This document shows, piece by piece, positions 10,448 to 20,845 of a DNA stretch of 64,000 nucleotides (its first letter is position 1; each line of letters starts with the position of its first letter). The DNA lies in assembly GCA_905250115.1 (NCBI GenBank), contig CAJNOI010000113.1:258424-322423 (forward strand), given 5' to 3'. The notes under the pieces were generated by a model, which did not search any database, was not told where the DNA came from, and was given only the letters and a program-made list of their open reading frames with translations. Position numbers and translations under genes: made by a program. Source of the stretch: Adineta steineri (lineage: Eukaryota; Rotifera; Eurotatoria; Adinetida; Adinetidae).

Positions 10448-11705
10448 TCAATTGTCATCATTGAAATCAAATCCTAAAGAAAAAAAAATAATTTTTAAAT
10501 AGAATTAAAATTTCGATAGTCTATTTTAAATATAATACATATTCTTACTTTCATCTTCAAAATCTTGAATGATACTATTACTATAATCATCGTCATTACT
10601 CATTTGTCGATAATCAGTTGAATCATCTTGATCCCAATGATCTTGACCAAAATCATCAGTTTCCATTTTTCGAACAGTCCATACATCAAAACAATAATCG
10701 GAATTTGCTATGTAATCATATGGAATATAACAATAACCTTTATCACCCTGATAAAATAATATTAAAAATTTAAAGATAAATCAATCAAAATTCTCTTACC
10801 CAATTTTCTCCCCAAGAATTTCGAACAATAAATGATTGTGATTGATCACTGTAACCGACTGCTAACAGAGCATGACTAAAGAAAACAAATATTTCAATTA
10901 TTCAATATATCATTAACTGAAAAACTGACCTTCCATCGGATTCTCGATTACGATCAGAATCACTTGGCATTGGTACAACACCAGTATTAGTAGCTTTATC
11001 AAATGATGTATAGAGTTTTAAACCAAATGCAAATGGAAAACCTTGTGCTAAACATGATTTCATTTCATTTAAATCGATATTAACTTGTAATGCTTGAGTT
11101 ATTTTGTGAGGCTCTGCTGCTTGATAAGCTTCATCAGATGGACGTTCATTTACGTTTGAAATATCATAAGGCCAAATTGATTCTAGGCAAACACCTGATT
11201 GTTCTAATGCTTCAATGGCACATGTCATTGTACATCCTGAATCAGTTATAGTAGAATCATTATCTTCTTTAACACGACCATTGTAATAAATAAATAAACG
11301 GCTGACATCAACATTTTTTCCACTTTGTTTCTTTGTTAAATATTCATAAGCACCTAAAAATAATTATTCTTATCTATATATGAATTAAGATAAGAAATAT
11401 TTCTTTTACCAGCAAGACAATTTGCCGAACTAAATGAAAAAAATGGATTTCTTGTTAAATAAAATTCTTTGCAAAGAAAAAATAATTGGATCTTACCAAC
11501 TGCCAATCTGAGACTGATCCTCAACTGGAGTCATGGAATCACGTAGATCTGCTTTTGGTGGTAATTGATCAGAACTGTACATAACATGCTTACTGAACAG
11601 TTGACGTAAATGATGTTTCTGTGGCAAACGTATCGAGGGAAAAATGCCATTTAAACGAAATTTTCGATTTTGATCTTGATTGATTAAAAATCTTTTTACC
11701 GCCAT
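10448..11705 (-). CDS. Papain-family (C1A) cysteine peptidase, 317 aa, prokaryote-like subtype
   Basis: Six exons: 11705-11497, 11429-11410 (only 20 bp), 11353-10930, 10875-10800, 10747-10549, 10473-10448; all phases join. Catalytic Cys70 lies in QIGSCSANCLAG, and its codon TG|T is split by intron 1. Catalytic His219 is in GRHALLAVGY and Asn237 in VRNSWGENWG. The block DLRDSMTPVEDQSQIGSCSAN resembles the C1 peptidases of bacteria and giant viruses (DLRPxxPPVxDQGxxGSCTAN) more than lysosomal cathepsins, which carry GSCWAFS. There is no signal peptide or I29/cathepsin propeptide, only about 50 residues before the mature-like start. The product is therefore probably cytosolic or otherwise unlike secreted cathepsins. 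The C-terminal ~55 residues are acidic (repeated Asp) and of unknown role. Horizontal acquisition is plausible, with introns gained later. Confidence 0.85.
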
Positions 11706-12639
11706 TAGTTTTTTTTTTGTATTGGAATAAAATCTTAGTTCTCCTTCTAACACTAAACAAATTCTCCTCGATTGTGTGCTCTAAAAAAAACAATGTGGGG
11801 TATGTTATTTTTTTTCTTTTTTTCTCTGTTTTTTTTATATTATCAGCTTCGGGGTATGTCAAGGGATTGTTCCACTACGTATTTCGCTTCTTTTTTCTTT
11901 TCTCCTTGTTTTTCATCTATCATCAGTTTTTTTTCTATTACTCTAACAAGACGAAGAAGAAAAATAATATCAAAAATACGTCATGCCATCGTCTATTTCA
12001 TCGTACGTGACCGAATAAATATGAAGAGTCCTCGACAGAGTATAAAATTAATTCAATGAATAACATAGATATTATATAAACCAATAGAGTATGATTGTTG
12101 CTACCTAGAAAATATTTTTTAACAATTTTAAGAATGACGATATGAGTATTACATTCTTACGATTTTTTTATAATAATATAAACAGTCAGAAATAAAGATT
12201 TATTTCAGTTCTGCAGTTTAAGTTTTAAAGCGATATGCAATATTGAACGACTCACTTTGTTAGATTCATACGTAGAGACTTAGAGAAATGTTATTTATTA
12301 TCTTGAAATAACTTCTCACATATTATGATGAAATACTAAATGGTTAGATTGAATCTTGACTCGTATTAAGGTTAATTTCTTTTTTATAATAAAATGTTAC
12401 ATCGCAGAAGAATTGCAATGATATCAATCATATTTTGATAGGAGTAAATGAAAATAAAGATGCTTCTATATTTGTATGTCCTTGCACTCGCATTACCGCC
12501 CTCAATGCAAAAAATGTTCAACAATCTAAAACAGATTCTTATACACTCTTGTTATTTCAATTTATTTATTGATATAAGCAATACGAAGTGAAGCATGATT
12601 TCTTGAATAATAATTTTCTGGTTAAATAAAAACTTCATA
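11706..12639. other. Intergenic, T-rich then AT-rich
   Basis: 11,760-11,950 is pyrimidine-rich, just upstream of the C1A start. The open frames there on the + strand are poly-Phe artefacts. Nothing else is recognisable. Confidence 0.45.
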
Positions 12640-12867
12640 TCATTGGAATGAAATTCTCGGATCTCTTGTTATTAATTCGCGTTGGATTGATTTACTGATT
12701 TGATTATTGACAAGGTATAAATTGATCAACGTCTTCAATATAATTAAAAATAAAAATGCGAAACTCGAAAACCAATCTTGTACTTTATTATCTTGTAGAA
12801 TTCCAAATAATTGTCGAGCTGCTTCGTCACCAATTTGATTTCGAGAAAGATTCAATACAATGAGTGT
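12640..12867 (-). pseudogene. C-terminal remnant of an NLR-type leucine-rich-repeat gene
   Basis: Two in-phase exons, 12867-12784 and 12732-12640, read TLIVLNLSRNQIGDEAARQL..DNK and TLINLYLVNNQISKSIQREL..., then stop. This is the ribonuclease-inhibitor-type repeat of NLRC3-like proteins (TLTxLxLxxNxIGDEGAxxLAxAL). A splice acceptor precedes the first exon, but upstream on that strand no further LRR exon is visible; instead a MITE begins at about 12,926. It is probably a truncated fragment left after the rest was lost, though distant upstream exons cannot be excluded. Confidence 0.55.
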
Positions 12868-12925
12868 CTATGTGTAAAATTTAGTATGTTATGACGAATA
12901 TTAATCGAATTCTTGAAAGGTGCAT

Positions 12926-13326
12926 CCGCGACATTTGCTCCCCAATAGCATTTGTTCTCCTGTGATATTTGCTCGCCAATATCAACTGTCGATCGGCAAG
13001 ATGATCATTAATAATATGAAGAGAATAAAACTACCCTATTCTGTTTTCTTTTGTGCTTTCTTTTAGTTACTTATTTAATATCATATGCTGACGATATAAA
13101 TAATTAATGGCTCCAAATAAAAAATAAATCATTACATTAAGCTTAATATGTTGACTATGTTCGGGGTTTTAATCAGTTAATCTCTTCTTGTTATTATGTT
13201 TTGTTGTCTTCCGTTATTGCTGTGTTCAATAAATTAATTTAATTTATAAATTGTTCCTATAACTTGTAGAAAGTCTGTTTGATACTATGGAGGAACAAAT
13301 GTCGTTGGGGTGCAAGTGTCGCGTGT
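12926..13326. mobile_element. About 400-bp MITE with imperfect ~35-bp terminal inverted repeats
   Basis: The left end at about 12,926 reads CCGCGACATTTGCTCCCCAA followed by TAGCATTTGTTCTCC. The inverse complement of the right end (13,290-13,324) reads CGCGACACTTGCACCCCAAC followed by GACATTTGTTCCTCC. The arms agree at most positions. A shifted copy of the left motif (ATATTTGCTCGCCAATATC) follows at once. The interior is AT-rich with no frame. Flanks resemble each other (GTGCAT / GTGTAT) without a clean target duplication. Confidence 0.65.
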
Positions 13327-13903
13327 ATAGACTAATTTATTCCTTATAATCACCCCCAAATCTCAAAATATCCTAGATAATATCAAGCATATATTAATGA
13401 GTTGTTTCTATCATAATAGCTTAGATACTGTTTTAGTCTATTCTGGGAAAAAGTATATTCTCCTTTCTTAAAGTTAACTTAAGCGAGTTAACTTATATTA
13501 CATTAATAATAAAATGAAAATAAATTTAGAAAAAATACATTATAACAAAAGGAAGGAAGTAATATTTTTTTTTATAGCATCAGTAAATATATACAATAAA
13601 TGCTGCGTAAAACAGTCCAGAGTACAAGTTTTTTTAAAATACACCATTAGGAACCTATTATTATAACATGAGATTACTTTTTGTATGATTATAACTGATT
13701 TCAGGCGTTAACGCAGAGAGTTTTATTGTTTTCTACGTATTTGATGTATATTAGATGTAACTTTTATTGCAATATATTACTGAACATAACAACAACTAAT
13801 ATTTATTTTCTAAATTTAACTACTGTACACACAATAATAAAGATCATAACTTCGTTATTCACTTCATAAAAGCAATATCAATAGAGTCTCTGTTTGTTTT
13901 TGT
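13327..13903. other. AT-rich spacer
   Basis: No exon, RNA gene or repeat recognised. Confidence 0.4.
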
Positions 13904-14914
13904 TCATGTAAGTTGGATATCATCGATTGTTTCAATATTTGGTACAACTTGATTAGTATTTCGTTTGTTCATCCATTGTTGGCATTGCTTTATACAAACA
14001 CTTGAAATTATGAAAATGAATTGTTGTCGAAATCGTTTTGAAACACAAAAATAAATTTAGAAAGGACCCTATATTATTTCAAAAATAAACATGATTTCTG
14101 TTTTTTCACAAGTAAAAATACTTACAGCAAAACTTAAATAAAAGATTAAAAGCAAGATGGCATAGATAAGAGTATTACGTGCTATTTGTTCAGGTGAATA
14201 AATAAAATAAATAATATAAGGTAATGTAGTAATTACAACAAATACAACATGAACTAGCGTCATTACTGTCAATTGTCGATCTCGACTTAAACGTATAATA
14301 TTTATTTGTCGACTAATTAATGTACGAGCATTATAAAAAGCTAATACAGAAAATGTAGTCATTGTAGTTAGAGGTAGAACTCCATAAAGTATTGGATATT
14401 GAAAACGAGTTACAAACATTCCAAAATTTGAATTAATGACCGCACATATGCCTAAAGATGCATCGTAATAAATGAGAAAACAAATACCATATAAACTCCA
14501 AAAAATTCCAGTAATAAATATACAACGTTGAGCTAATCTTAAATTACTGAAACGTCTATAGTGACTCATAGATAAGAATTGATCAATCGTTGCTAAGCAT
14601 ACATATGTCATTGATACCATACGACAACATACAGCCATATATATTTGTATTTTACAAACCCACGATGTTCTTCTAATATCAGTAGAAAAACCTTCACTTA
14701 GAACACGTACAAACAATACTATTAGCAATTGAATGATATTAACCACTGAAACAGCTGTCAGATAAAATGCACAAGTTGTTTCTCGAAACGTTTTCAGCGT
14801 TGTAAAAATTATAATATTAAATATTCCACCGGTAACACCTAAGATCGTCATTGCCAAACCAAAATAGATATGAACTTGTCTTGTTGCGAAAATCAATATA
14901 TCTTGAGTTGACAT
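13904..14914 (-). pseudogene. Orphan 7TM receptor (rhodopsin-like), truncated by a nonsense codon
   Basis: Exon 1 (14914-14126) encodes 263 residues with hydrophobic segments for TM1 to TM7. Features are GxxxNIIIF in TM1, Cys in WVCKIQIY paired with LGICAV, CLATIDQFLS where family-A receptors have DRY, and FVVITTLPYIIYFI in TM6. A GTAAGT donor and TATAG acceptor lead to exon 2 (14068-13904), which reads GPF, TAA (14059-14057), then IYFCVSKRFRQQ and 38 more residues to TGA. The neighbour receptor reads ASFYIFLILSSRFRRQ at this place, so the TAA most likely replaces a Tyr codon in the NPxxY-like end of TM7. The truncated product would lack helix 8 and the tail. If translated it is 266 aa; I score it as a recent pseudogene or a truncated allele. 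Confidence 0.75.
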
Positions 14915-15436
14915 TATTCTGACTAGTTGTGAGATAAAATTTTATTTCTCTAACTGTTAACTGATATAGATGTGAAACAACAAAAACAATTATTTTATAT
15001 GAATATACGTTTTTTTAAGTAAATATAAACGCTTTGTTACACTTTAATGATTTATCATTAATGAGCTTATGCGTGTAAGATAATCGACTTTATGAAAAAA
15101 AACATAAAGAGATTGCTAACATAAAATTACAAATTCTTTTATGTTTTATATTGCCATCTAATTTCATTTTCTTCCTTTTTATTATCATAATTCTGAATCA
15201 ACTACTGAAAATCATTAATTAGCTTAAAGAAAAAACATGAAAAAATTTAATTAGTTAGTAGAACATAGTTTATTATTAAAGTATTCCTTACATCAAAAAG
15301 ATTTACTAGAATAAACAGGTCATTTTTGTAATGTCAAAAAAATTGTGCATTATTGCGTGAATGTATATGATGTTTAGAGATAACACCTACGCCCATCCTC
15401 AGGATGATTAATGCACATAAAACAGGATGACAATTC
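14915..15436. other. Intergenic; contains copy 1 of a ~200-bp direct repeat
   Basis: Separates the two receptor genes. From 15181 it holds a repeat also present at 16880-17090. The rest is AT-rich with nothing recognised. Confidence 0.5.
15181..15373. repeat. Direct repeat flanking the second receptor, copy 1
   Basis: Starts ATTATCATAATTCTG and ends GTGAATGTATATGATGT. Nearly identical to 16880-17090, with scattered substitutions and one ~17-bp indel near the right end. Confidence 0.85.
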
Positions 15437-16485
15437 TTATGCAAGTTCCATATCTGTACCAAATGTTTCTGCATTTTCTGGATTAATTTGGTTATTATTT
15501 AGGTGACACAAGTATTTCAATCGTTGCCAATATTTTTTAACCAAAAGAAATTTCACTTGACGACGAAAACGTGATGATAATATTAGAAAAATATAGAAAC
15601 TTGCCTATTAAAAATAAATATACTGTAAATGTCAATTAAATTTAAAAAAAATGATTTTACCGAAAAATGTATATTGATTAAAGAGAGACAGACTGCTTGA
15701 ATTAATCGTGTAATCGCATATTGCATAGACTGATTTTGTGAAACGGGAAACTTAGTGATGTAAATACGATATATAATGTATGGTGATATGAAACAAGCGG
15801 CAATGACAGCACGCATTAGAACCATTGCTGTCAACTGTTGATCTAATCGACGACGAACAATTGGGATTTGTCGACGAACTATACGACGAACATTATGAAA
15901 AGCTAATAAACTAAATAATAATACAATTGCAATGGGTAAAAGGCCAATTAAAACTGGATAGAAAAAGGAGGATATGTACTGTTGCCATATTGGATTTGAT
16001 ACAACACATCCAAGTGATCCTTGAATATCGAAAAGACAACCAGAAAGAATACTATGAGCTATCCAAATACAAATAGATATGAAGGTAACATATCGAGCTA
16101 GTTTTATTGTACACATTTGTCTCAAACGAAATTGATGATTTGTTGAAAAGAACTGATCAATAGCAGTAAGACAAATTGTGTAATATGAGGTGAGTGAAAG
16201 TGTTTGTGCTAACATGTATCTAAATTTACACCAGCCGAGAGATCTTCCTGTTGCATCATCACCATACTTTGATGTTAGAATTGTTAAGCTCAAGAAGTAA
16301 AATTGATAAATAAAGTTGTTAATTGATTCAACGATTATGTAAAAAGCACATCGGTTATCTCGAAAGAGTTTTAGTTGAGTAAAAACAAGAATATTGAGAA
16401 TATTACCAATAAATCCGAAAGTAGATAAAATACAACCGGTATAGAATGAATATTGTGTGGCGAATTTCAGAATATCTGTAGACAT
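15437..16485 (-). CDS. Orphan 7TM receptor (rhodopsin-like), intact, 330 aa
   Basis: Two exons, 16485-15661 and 15604-15437, joined in phase. The start MSTDILKFATQYSFY is preferred over an upstream in-frame TTG and parallels MSTQDILIFATRQ in the adjacent paralogue. Seven hydrophobic segments are visible: TM1 with GNILNILVF, TM3 region WCKFRYMLAQ..CLTAIDQFFS with IDQ in place of DRY, extracellular LGCVVSN, TM5 IGLLPIAIVLLFS, a basic third loop (VRRIVRRQIPIVRRRLDQQL), TM6 FISPYIIYRIY, and exon 2 ASFYIFLILSSRFRRQVKFL for the end of TM7 and helix 8. The ligand is unknown; bdelloids have large orphan receptor families, often compared with FMRFamide-type receptors. It is flanked by direct repeats. 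Confidence 0.85.
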
Positions 16486-16510
16486 TGATGATGTCAAGTT
16501 TAAAATAATT

Positions 16511-16844
16511 AATGTGATGCGAAGCAGAGCATTTATGTAGTTCTTCGCGAGTTTCTTTCTTTATTTTTTCCTTTTTTTTACTTTCTCGAGATATACATTC
16601 AAAGTGGTAATTTTATACCGCACTGATCTCAGCAATGGAACATCGGAAAATATTTGTTTAAACGCGAGATTAAAATACCAAGATCGAACTGATATCATTC
16701 GTTTTCCTATTACCAACAGGATGTTCGAGATAATTAAAACGATCGATGATATAAATTTGACTTGATTCTACTCTAAACGTGAATATCGAGAATTTTATGA
16801 AACTCTTAAAATTATTAATTTGAAATCGAGCTTCGCATCACATT
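16511..16844. mobile_element. Small inverted-repeat element (MITE-like, 334 bp)
   Basis: AATGTGATGCGAAGC at 16511-16525 is the exact inverse of GCTTCGCATCACATT at 16830-16844. The interior has no frame. It lies 26 bp upstream of the intact receptor's ATG, so it may hold or disturb its promoter. No clear target duplication. Confidence 0.5.
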
Positions 16845-16879
16845 TTGCAGACGTATCTCGACTCATGGGCTATCTAGTT

Positions 16880-17090
16880 ATTATCATAATTCTGTATCAA
16901 CTACTGACAATCATTAATTAACTTGAAGAAAAAACATGAAAAAAGTTAATTAGTTAGTAGAACATAGTTTATTATTAGAGTAATCTTTACATCAAAAAGA
17001 TTTACTAAAATAGACAGGTCAATTTTTAGAATGTCAAAAAGTCATACATTATTGCCTGTAGGTACGTTCGTGCGTGAATGTATATGATGT
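16880..17090. repeat. Direct repeat flanking the second receptor, copy 2
   Basis: Second copy of 15181-15373, including the shared core TTAGTTAGTAGAACATAG and the end GTGAATGTATATGATGT. It carries an extra segment (CTGTAGGTACGTTCGTG) before that end. Confidence 0.85.
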
Positions 17091-18000
17091 ATTATTCATA
17101 ATTCTAATTATAAAAATAAAGATAATTCAATTGCAGAGAAAATTTATCTTATTGCATCTGTATAATCATGATATCCTTGTGTATCTTTTATGATGTTCTA
17201 TATTTTTTAATGGAAAACAATCTGTTATAAATGTATATAATGTACGGTATAGATCATCTGATCATTTTTTTACGTTTTTCTTCTCATATACCTCCATCTG
17301 TATCAAGCAATCGTGGTTTAGATATTAAATTTAATTGATCATCTATTAATAAAAGCTATTAGTGATCAAGAAAAACGATAATATCTAAATATCACAAGTT
17401 GAATTTAAAGTACTTTGCTTTTATTGAAAGGTTGAAAACTCTATTCTATTACAAGCAAAACTATTATAACTATAGGGAAACATATCGATAAAAATCAATC
17501 TACTCTTCTCCTATTATATCAACATTTCAATTACCGATTCATGTATAATGATCTCTCAATAAATCTTATTTTATATGTTATACAACCATCAAACTATGGA
17601 TTTTTCTATTGATCTTTTCTTTGAAAAGTGTGACGTAATACATATAATCAATTCAATACTAATGTTTTTACTCATAATTCTTTTATCCTTGAACTAAAAA
17701 ATCGACTTTATATAAGAGATCAATTTATTTTGTGTTTCATATGAATGTAACAGAACATTTTTCTATCATTTACTGATTGATACAAAATCTTTCTTTTCTA
17801 AACCGAAAAGAAAACGTTATTTCATTCAAAAATGACAATGATCTAATATTTGCGTCATATTTCCTGCCTATATATGAACAGAAAATGTAGGGAACCATAA
17901 AATAAAAATCAGCTGTATCTCAAGGAAAAGCCAAGTAGATTTGATGTGTAGCAAAAAAATGAAATTTTTTTCCATTGTAAGCCAATGAATATGAATATTA

Positions 18001-18390
18001 CTGAAGTTGAACATTGTACTTCTTCGTCAACTGTTTAAATATTTCCAAACTAATATTTTCATCTTTTTCCAGTATTTTGACTGTTTCTTTAATAAGATCC
18101 TTTTCTTGTTGCCGTTCTTGTTATTCATCCCAAAAAAAAAATTCAGACATCACAAATTCTTAGTTACTGAATAATAGTAGTAATAGGAAAAAATTTCTTA
18201 CGACAATCCTTTCTGCCATTATCAAACGCTCAGGTATTAAATATTTGCATAAATGTAAATGCACCTCAGTATATATATAACGATATTAGAATCTTCTTCT
18301 TTGTCGTTTTCCACCAACAATAAATTAATAATTTTTTTCAAACTATTATCTTCAATTTGTGTAGTAGCTACCCATGTTAACCATTCCGGC
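18001..18390 (-). pseudogene. Unidentified gene remnant (two exons with stop and frameshift)
   Basis: On the minus strand, 18390-18190 reads EWLTWVATTQIEDNSLKKII..ENDKEEDSNIVIYI, then needs a frame change to continue as EVHLHLCKYLIPERLIMAERIV. After a short intron-like gap, 18135-18001 reads ERQQEKDLIKETVKILEKDE..IFKQLTKKYNVQLQ and stops, with an in-frame TAA just before it. The helical, charged composition is that of a real protein, but the lesions and the GC-rich sequence abutting its 5' side point to a decayed fragment. Family not recognised. Confidence 0.5.
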
Positions 18391-18645
18391 TGCCAGAAAC
18401 GGCGTCTTAACCGGCCTGAAGCGACTATAACACGGCGTTTCAGTGCCTTATTTTTAGTCGTATTTCACCGTAATCTGTAAACTCGGAATACGGGCTGTTT
18501 TTTCACTAGACACCGGCCATCGTTTCCCCCCTTATTTCTATACATTTCTGGATCGACGGATTATGGTGACATTTTGAAACCGTTTTCCGCCGCATTTTAC
18601 CGGTTTTCTAACGTTTACGGCGCCGTTGTCTTTTTCCTGAGTAAA
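18385..18645. mobile_element. GC-rich relic, probably old transposon debris
   Basis: About 260 bp with much higher GC than its surroundings and recurring ACCGG / AACGGCG words (GAAACGGCGTC, AACCGGCC, ACCGGCC, TTACCGG, TTACGGCGCCG). No protein or clear inverted ends. It abuts the broken 5' end of the remnant at 18001-18390, so an insertion may have truncated that gene. Confidence 0.4.
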
Positions 18646-20845
18646 TGTAATGCATTTAAATAGGATGAACAACATATCGTGTATTACTAGCCTTCTGTAT
18701 CATAGTCGAAAAATAACTCCGCTATTCTTGTTTCAGAAAAATATGGTAACACCTTTTTAATGATTGATTCTGGAGAAAAAAGAAACATTACTTTGATTCA
18801 GTTTTATTCTATACATACTGCAATTATCTGAACTAATGTTCCCATGGGAATTCTTGCATTACTGACATTTTTGTTCATCAAAATTTACTTTATTTTGATT
18901 TGTGAAATAATCCATTTGAAACGAAAATCAACAGATTAAGACGAAACAAAGAGTATGAATAAAGATGAAAAACTTCGTATTTGTATTTCAAAACTTCGAC
19001 TAAAATGCATTCTATTTAGTAAAAAGGAAAGTATATATAGAAAAATGTGTATTTTCTAAAACTATTTTAACGCGTAGGATTATCAATAGAAATATACTGT
19101 TAATGGACTTTTATTGCTATCAGTATGCCCAGAATGTGTTCATATGAAACTCTTGTATGTACGTCATTCATAAAATCAAAGAATATCTTGAAGCGTAGCC
19201 CAATAGCTAAAATATAAAAACATGTCAGAATTTAATTAATATGTGTGCCAATGAAACACTAATCAAATTCATCTGCAAATTAAACTTTTGATTGAAATGC
19301 TGTAGAAATAGAATCTCTTGATCTGTCATGCTGCATATACAAATGCTTTAATTGCATGTTGTCTGCGTCATCCAACTGCTCATAATATTTATGTTAGCGT
19401 GTGAAAATCAGAGGTCGAAAAGACATAAACAAGAGAGATCGCTTTTTAGTTTAATATTATTGAAAGTTATTCCAGTGCATTATCGTGTGTTCGAGGCGCT
19501 CTTCATTCGCAAAAGCAAATGTCATCGGCTGTGTTCAAACGTCATGTCTTATTTCGATGAAACAACGCTGCGTATGACAAAGTATGAACAATTTCAAAAA
19601 ACAAGAAAAATTCTAAGTTAACTAGTTTACAATGCAATCAACAATGATATATTATCGAGCAAATATAATTGTATAAGATACTGACAATCATAGAAAGTAC
19701 AGCGATCAAAATATAGAAAAGCGTGCGTTGATTATCTAACAAACTAGAATATATCCCATAAATTGAAAACTTCCGTGTTTTTATCATGCGTTTTTTTTAA
19801 TAATTATTTTGTTCAATTTATCACGCAACGCTTTAAGGCAGAAAATAAATACTCTCATTTTTTTCTCCATAAAAAATAATATATTCATCATTTAGATCGA
19901 TCAATTATATTAGAAGATCTAATCGTCTTTAGGAGTCGATGTGAATAAGAATGTAGATGAGTAACAAGTACCCACACCCTTTATCCTATGAACTTATTTT
20001 CGGATCTTGCTGAACAATATCAAAAAGTAAAAAGGACGAAGTGTTTCATCAATTTCTTCCCAAAGATGTTAAGTGCCATGTTCGTTGATATTTTAACAAA
20101 GAAACAAGAGAAAGTGACAATATAATAACATCTTATTTTCTTCTTGCAATTCTAATTACATGTCTATTTGACGTTAGGAACTTTTATTTATTCTATCCAA
20201 AGTAGAAAAATATACTTATTAGAAGAGCGTCAAATAAATACCAAAAATAGCTGAATTTGTTTACAGATACCTTTAAAAGTATTTGACTTTGTACTCGCCT
20301 ATATTTATCCTTCAGTAATTTATTTTCTTGTTTTTCTTTGTTTTTTTTTACAATTCCCCCTTTCTTTATATTTTTAAATGTTATTAAAAATTTGAAAATC
20401 TTTTTTAATTTAACTTTTAACCATCCACTTCATACTTGACAACGACGAAAAATTCTATAAATAAATAAATTAAGTAAGGATTGGTTTATTATGAAGCAAT
20501 ACAACTGACATACATAACATAGTTTTAGGTGGCGCTACTAGCACAGTATTTCACCTTGACAAAACAATACATGACTCATATATACTTTAGTTTCGTTCTT
20601 TTATCCGCCTAATACCTGAATTTCTTTTCTTTTCTTCACTCAATACATATGTATGACTACCAAAAATAAGAAAAAATCTATTATTGTTTTTTTAGCATCA
20701 TTAATCATTGATAAAATAAATTTTATTTTTATAAAATATCATAGCAAGATACTGTAGTCACGATGACTAGGCAGTTTTTTTCAAGCATTATATAATTGCA
20801 CAATATTCTATGTTGTTTTTTACAGATTAATTTTATTTATTAAAA
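18646..20845. other. Intergenic, AT-rich
   Basis: No supported gene. A frame at about 19,352-19,621 (89 codons) begins with a hydrophobic stretch (MHVVCVIQLLIIFMLACE), but its start is a TTG and it has no other support. The exact second copy of TACCCACACCCT is at 19969-19980. The last ~200 bp form the GCLC upstream region; a T-tract plus CAG directly before its leader could be a splice acceptor. Confidence 0.4.

Larger units (their letters stand above)
16486..18000. other. Intergenic upstream of the intact receptor; repeats only
   Basis: Contains an inverted-repeat element at 16511-16844 and copy 2 of the direct repeat at 16880-17090. From 17.1 to 18.0 kb the sequence is AT-rich with no supported gene. 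Confidence 0.45.

Noticed and set aside
11717-12059. Overlapping Phe-rich + strand frames
   Set aside because: Poly-T tracts read as Phe; no domain, and two overlapping frames of equal quality.
15181-17090. The direct repeats around the receptor as LTRs of a retroelement
   Set aside because: The enclosed 1.7 kb encodes a receptor in a host-like two-exon form, with no gag, pol, primer-binding site, polypurine tract or TG..CA ends.
19352-19621. 89-codon frame with an N-terminal hydrophobic segment
   Set aside because: Starts at TTG, with no Kozak-like context, splice partners or recognisable motif; kept only as a remark in the spacer entry.
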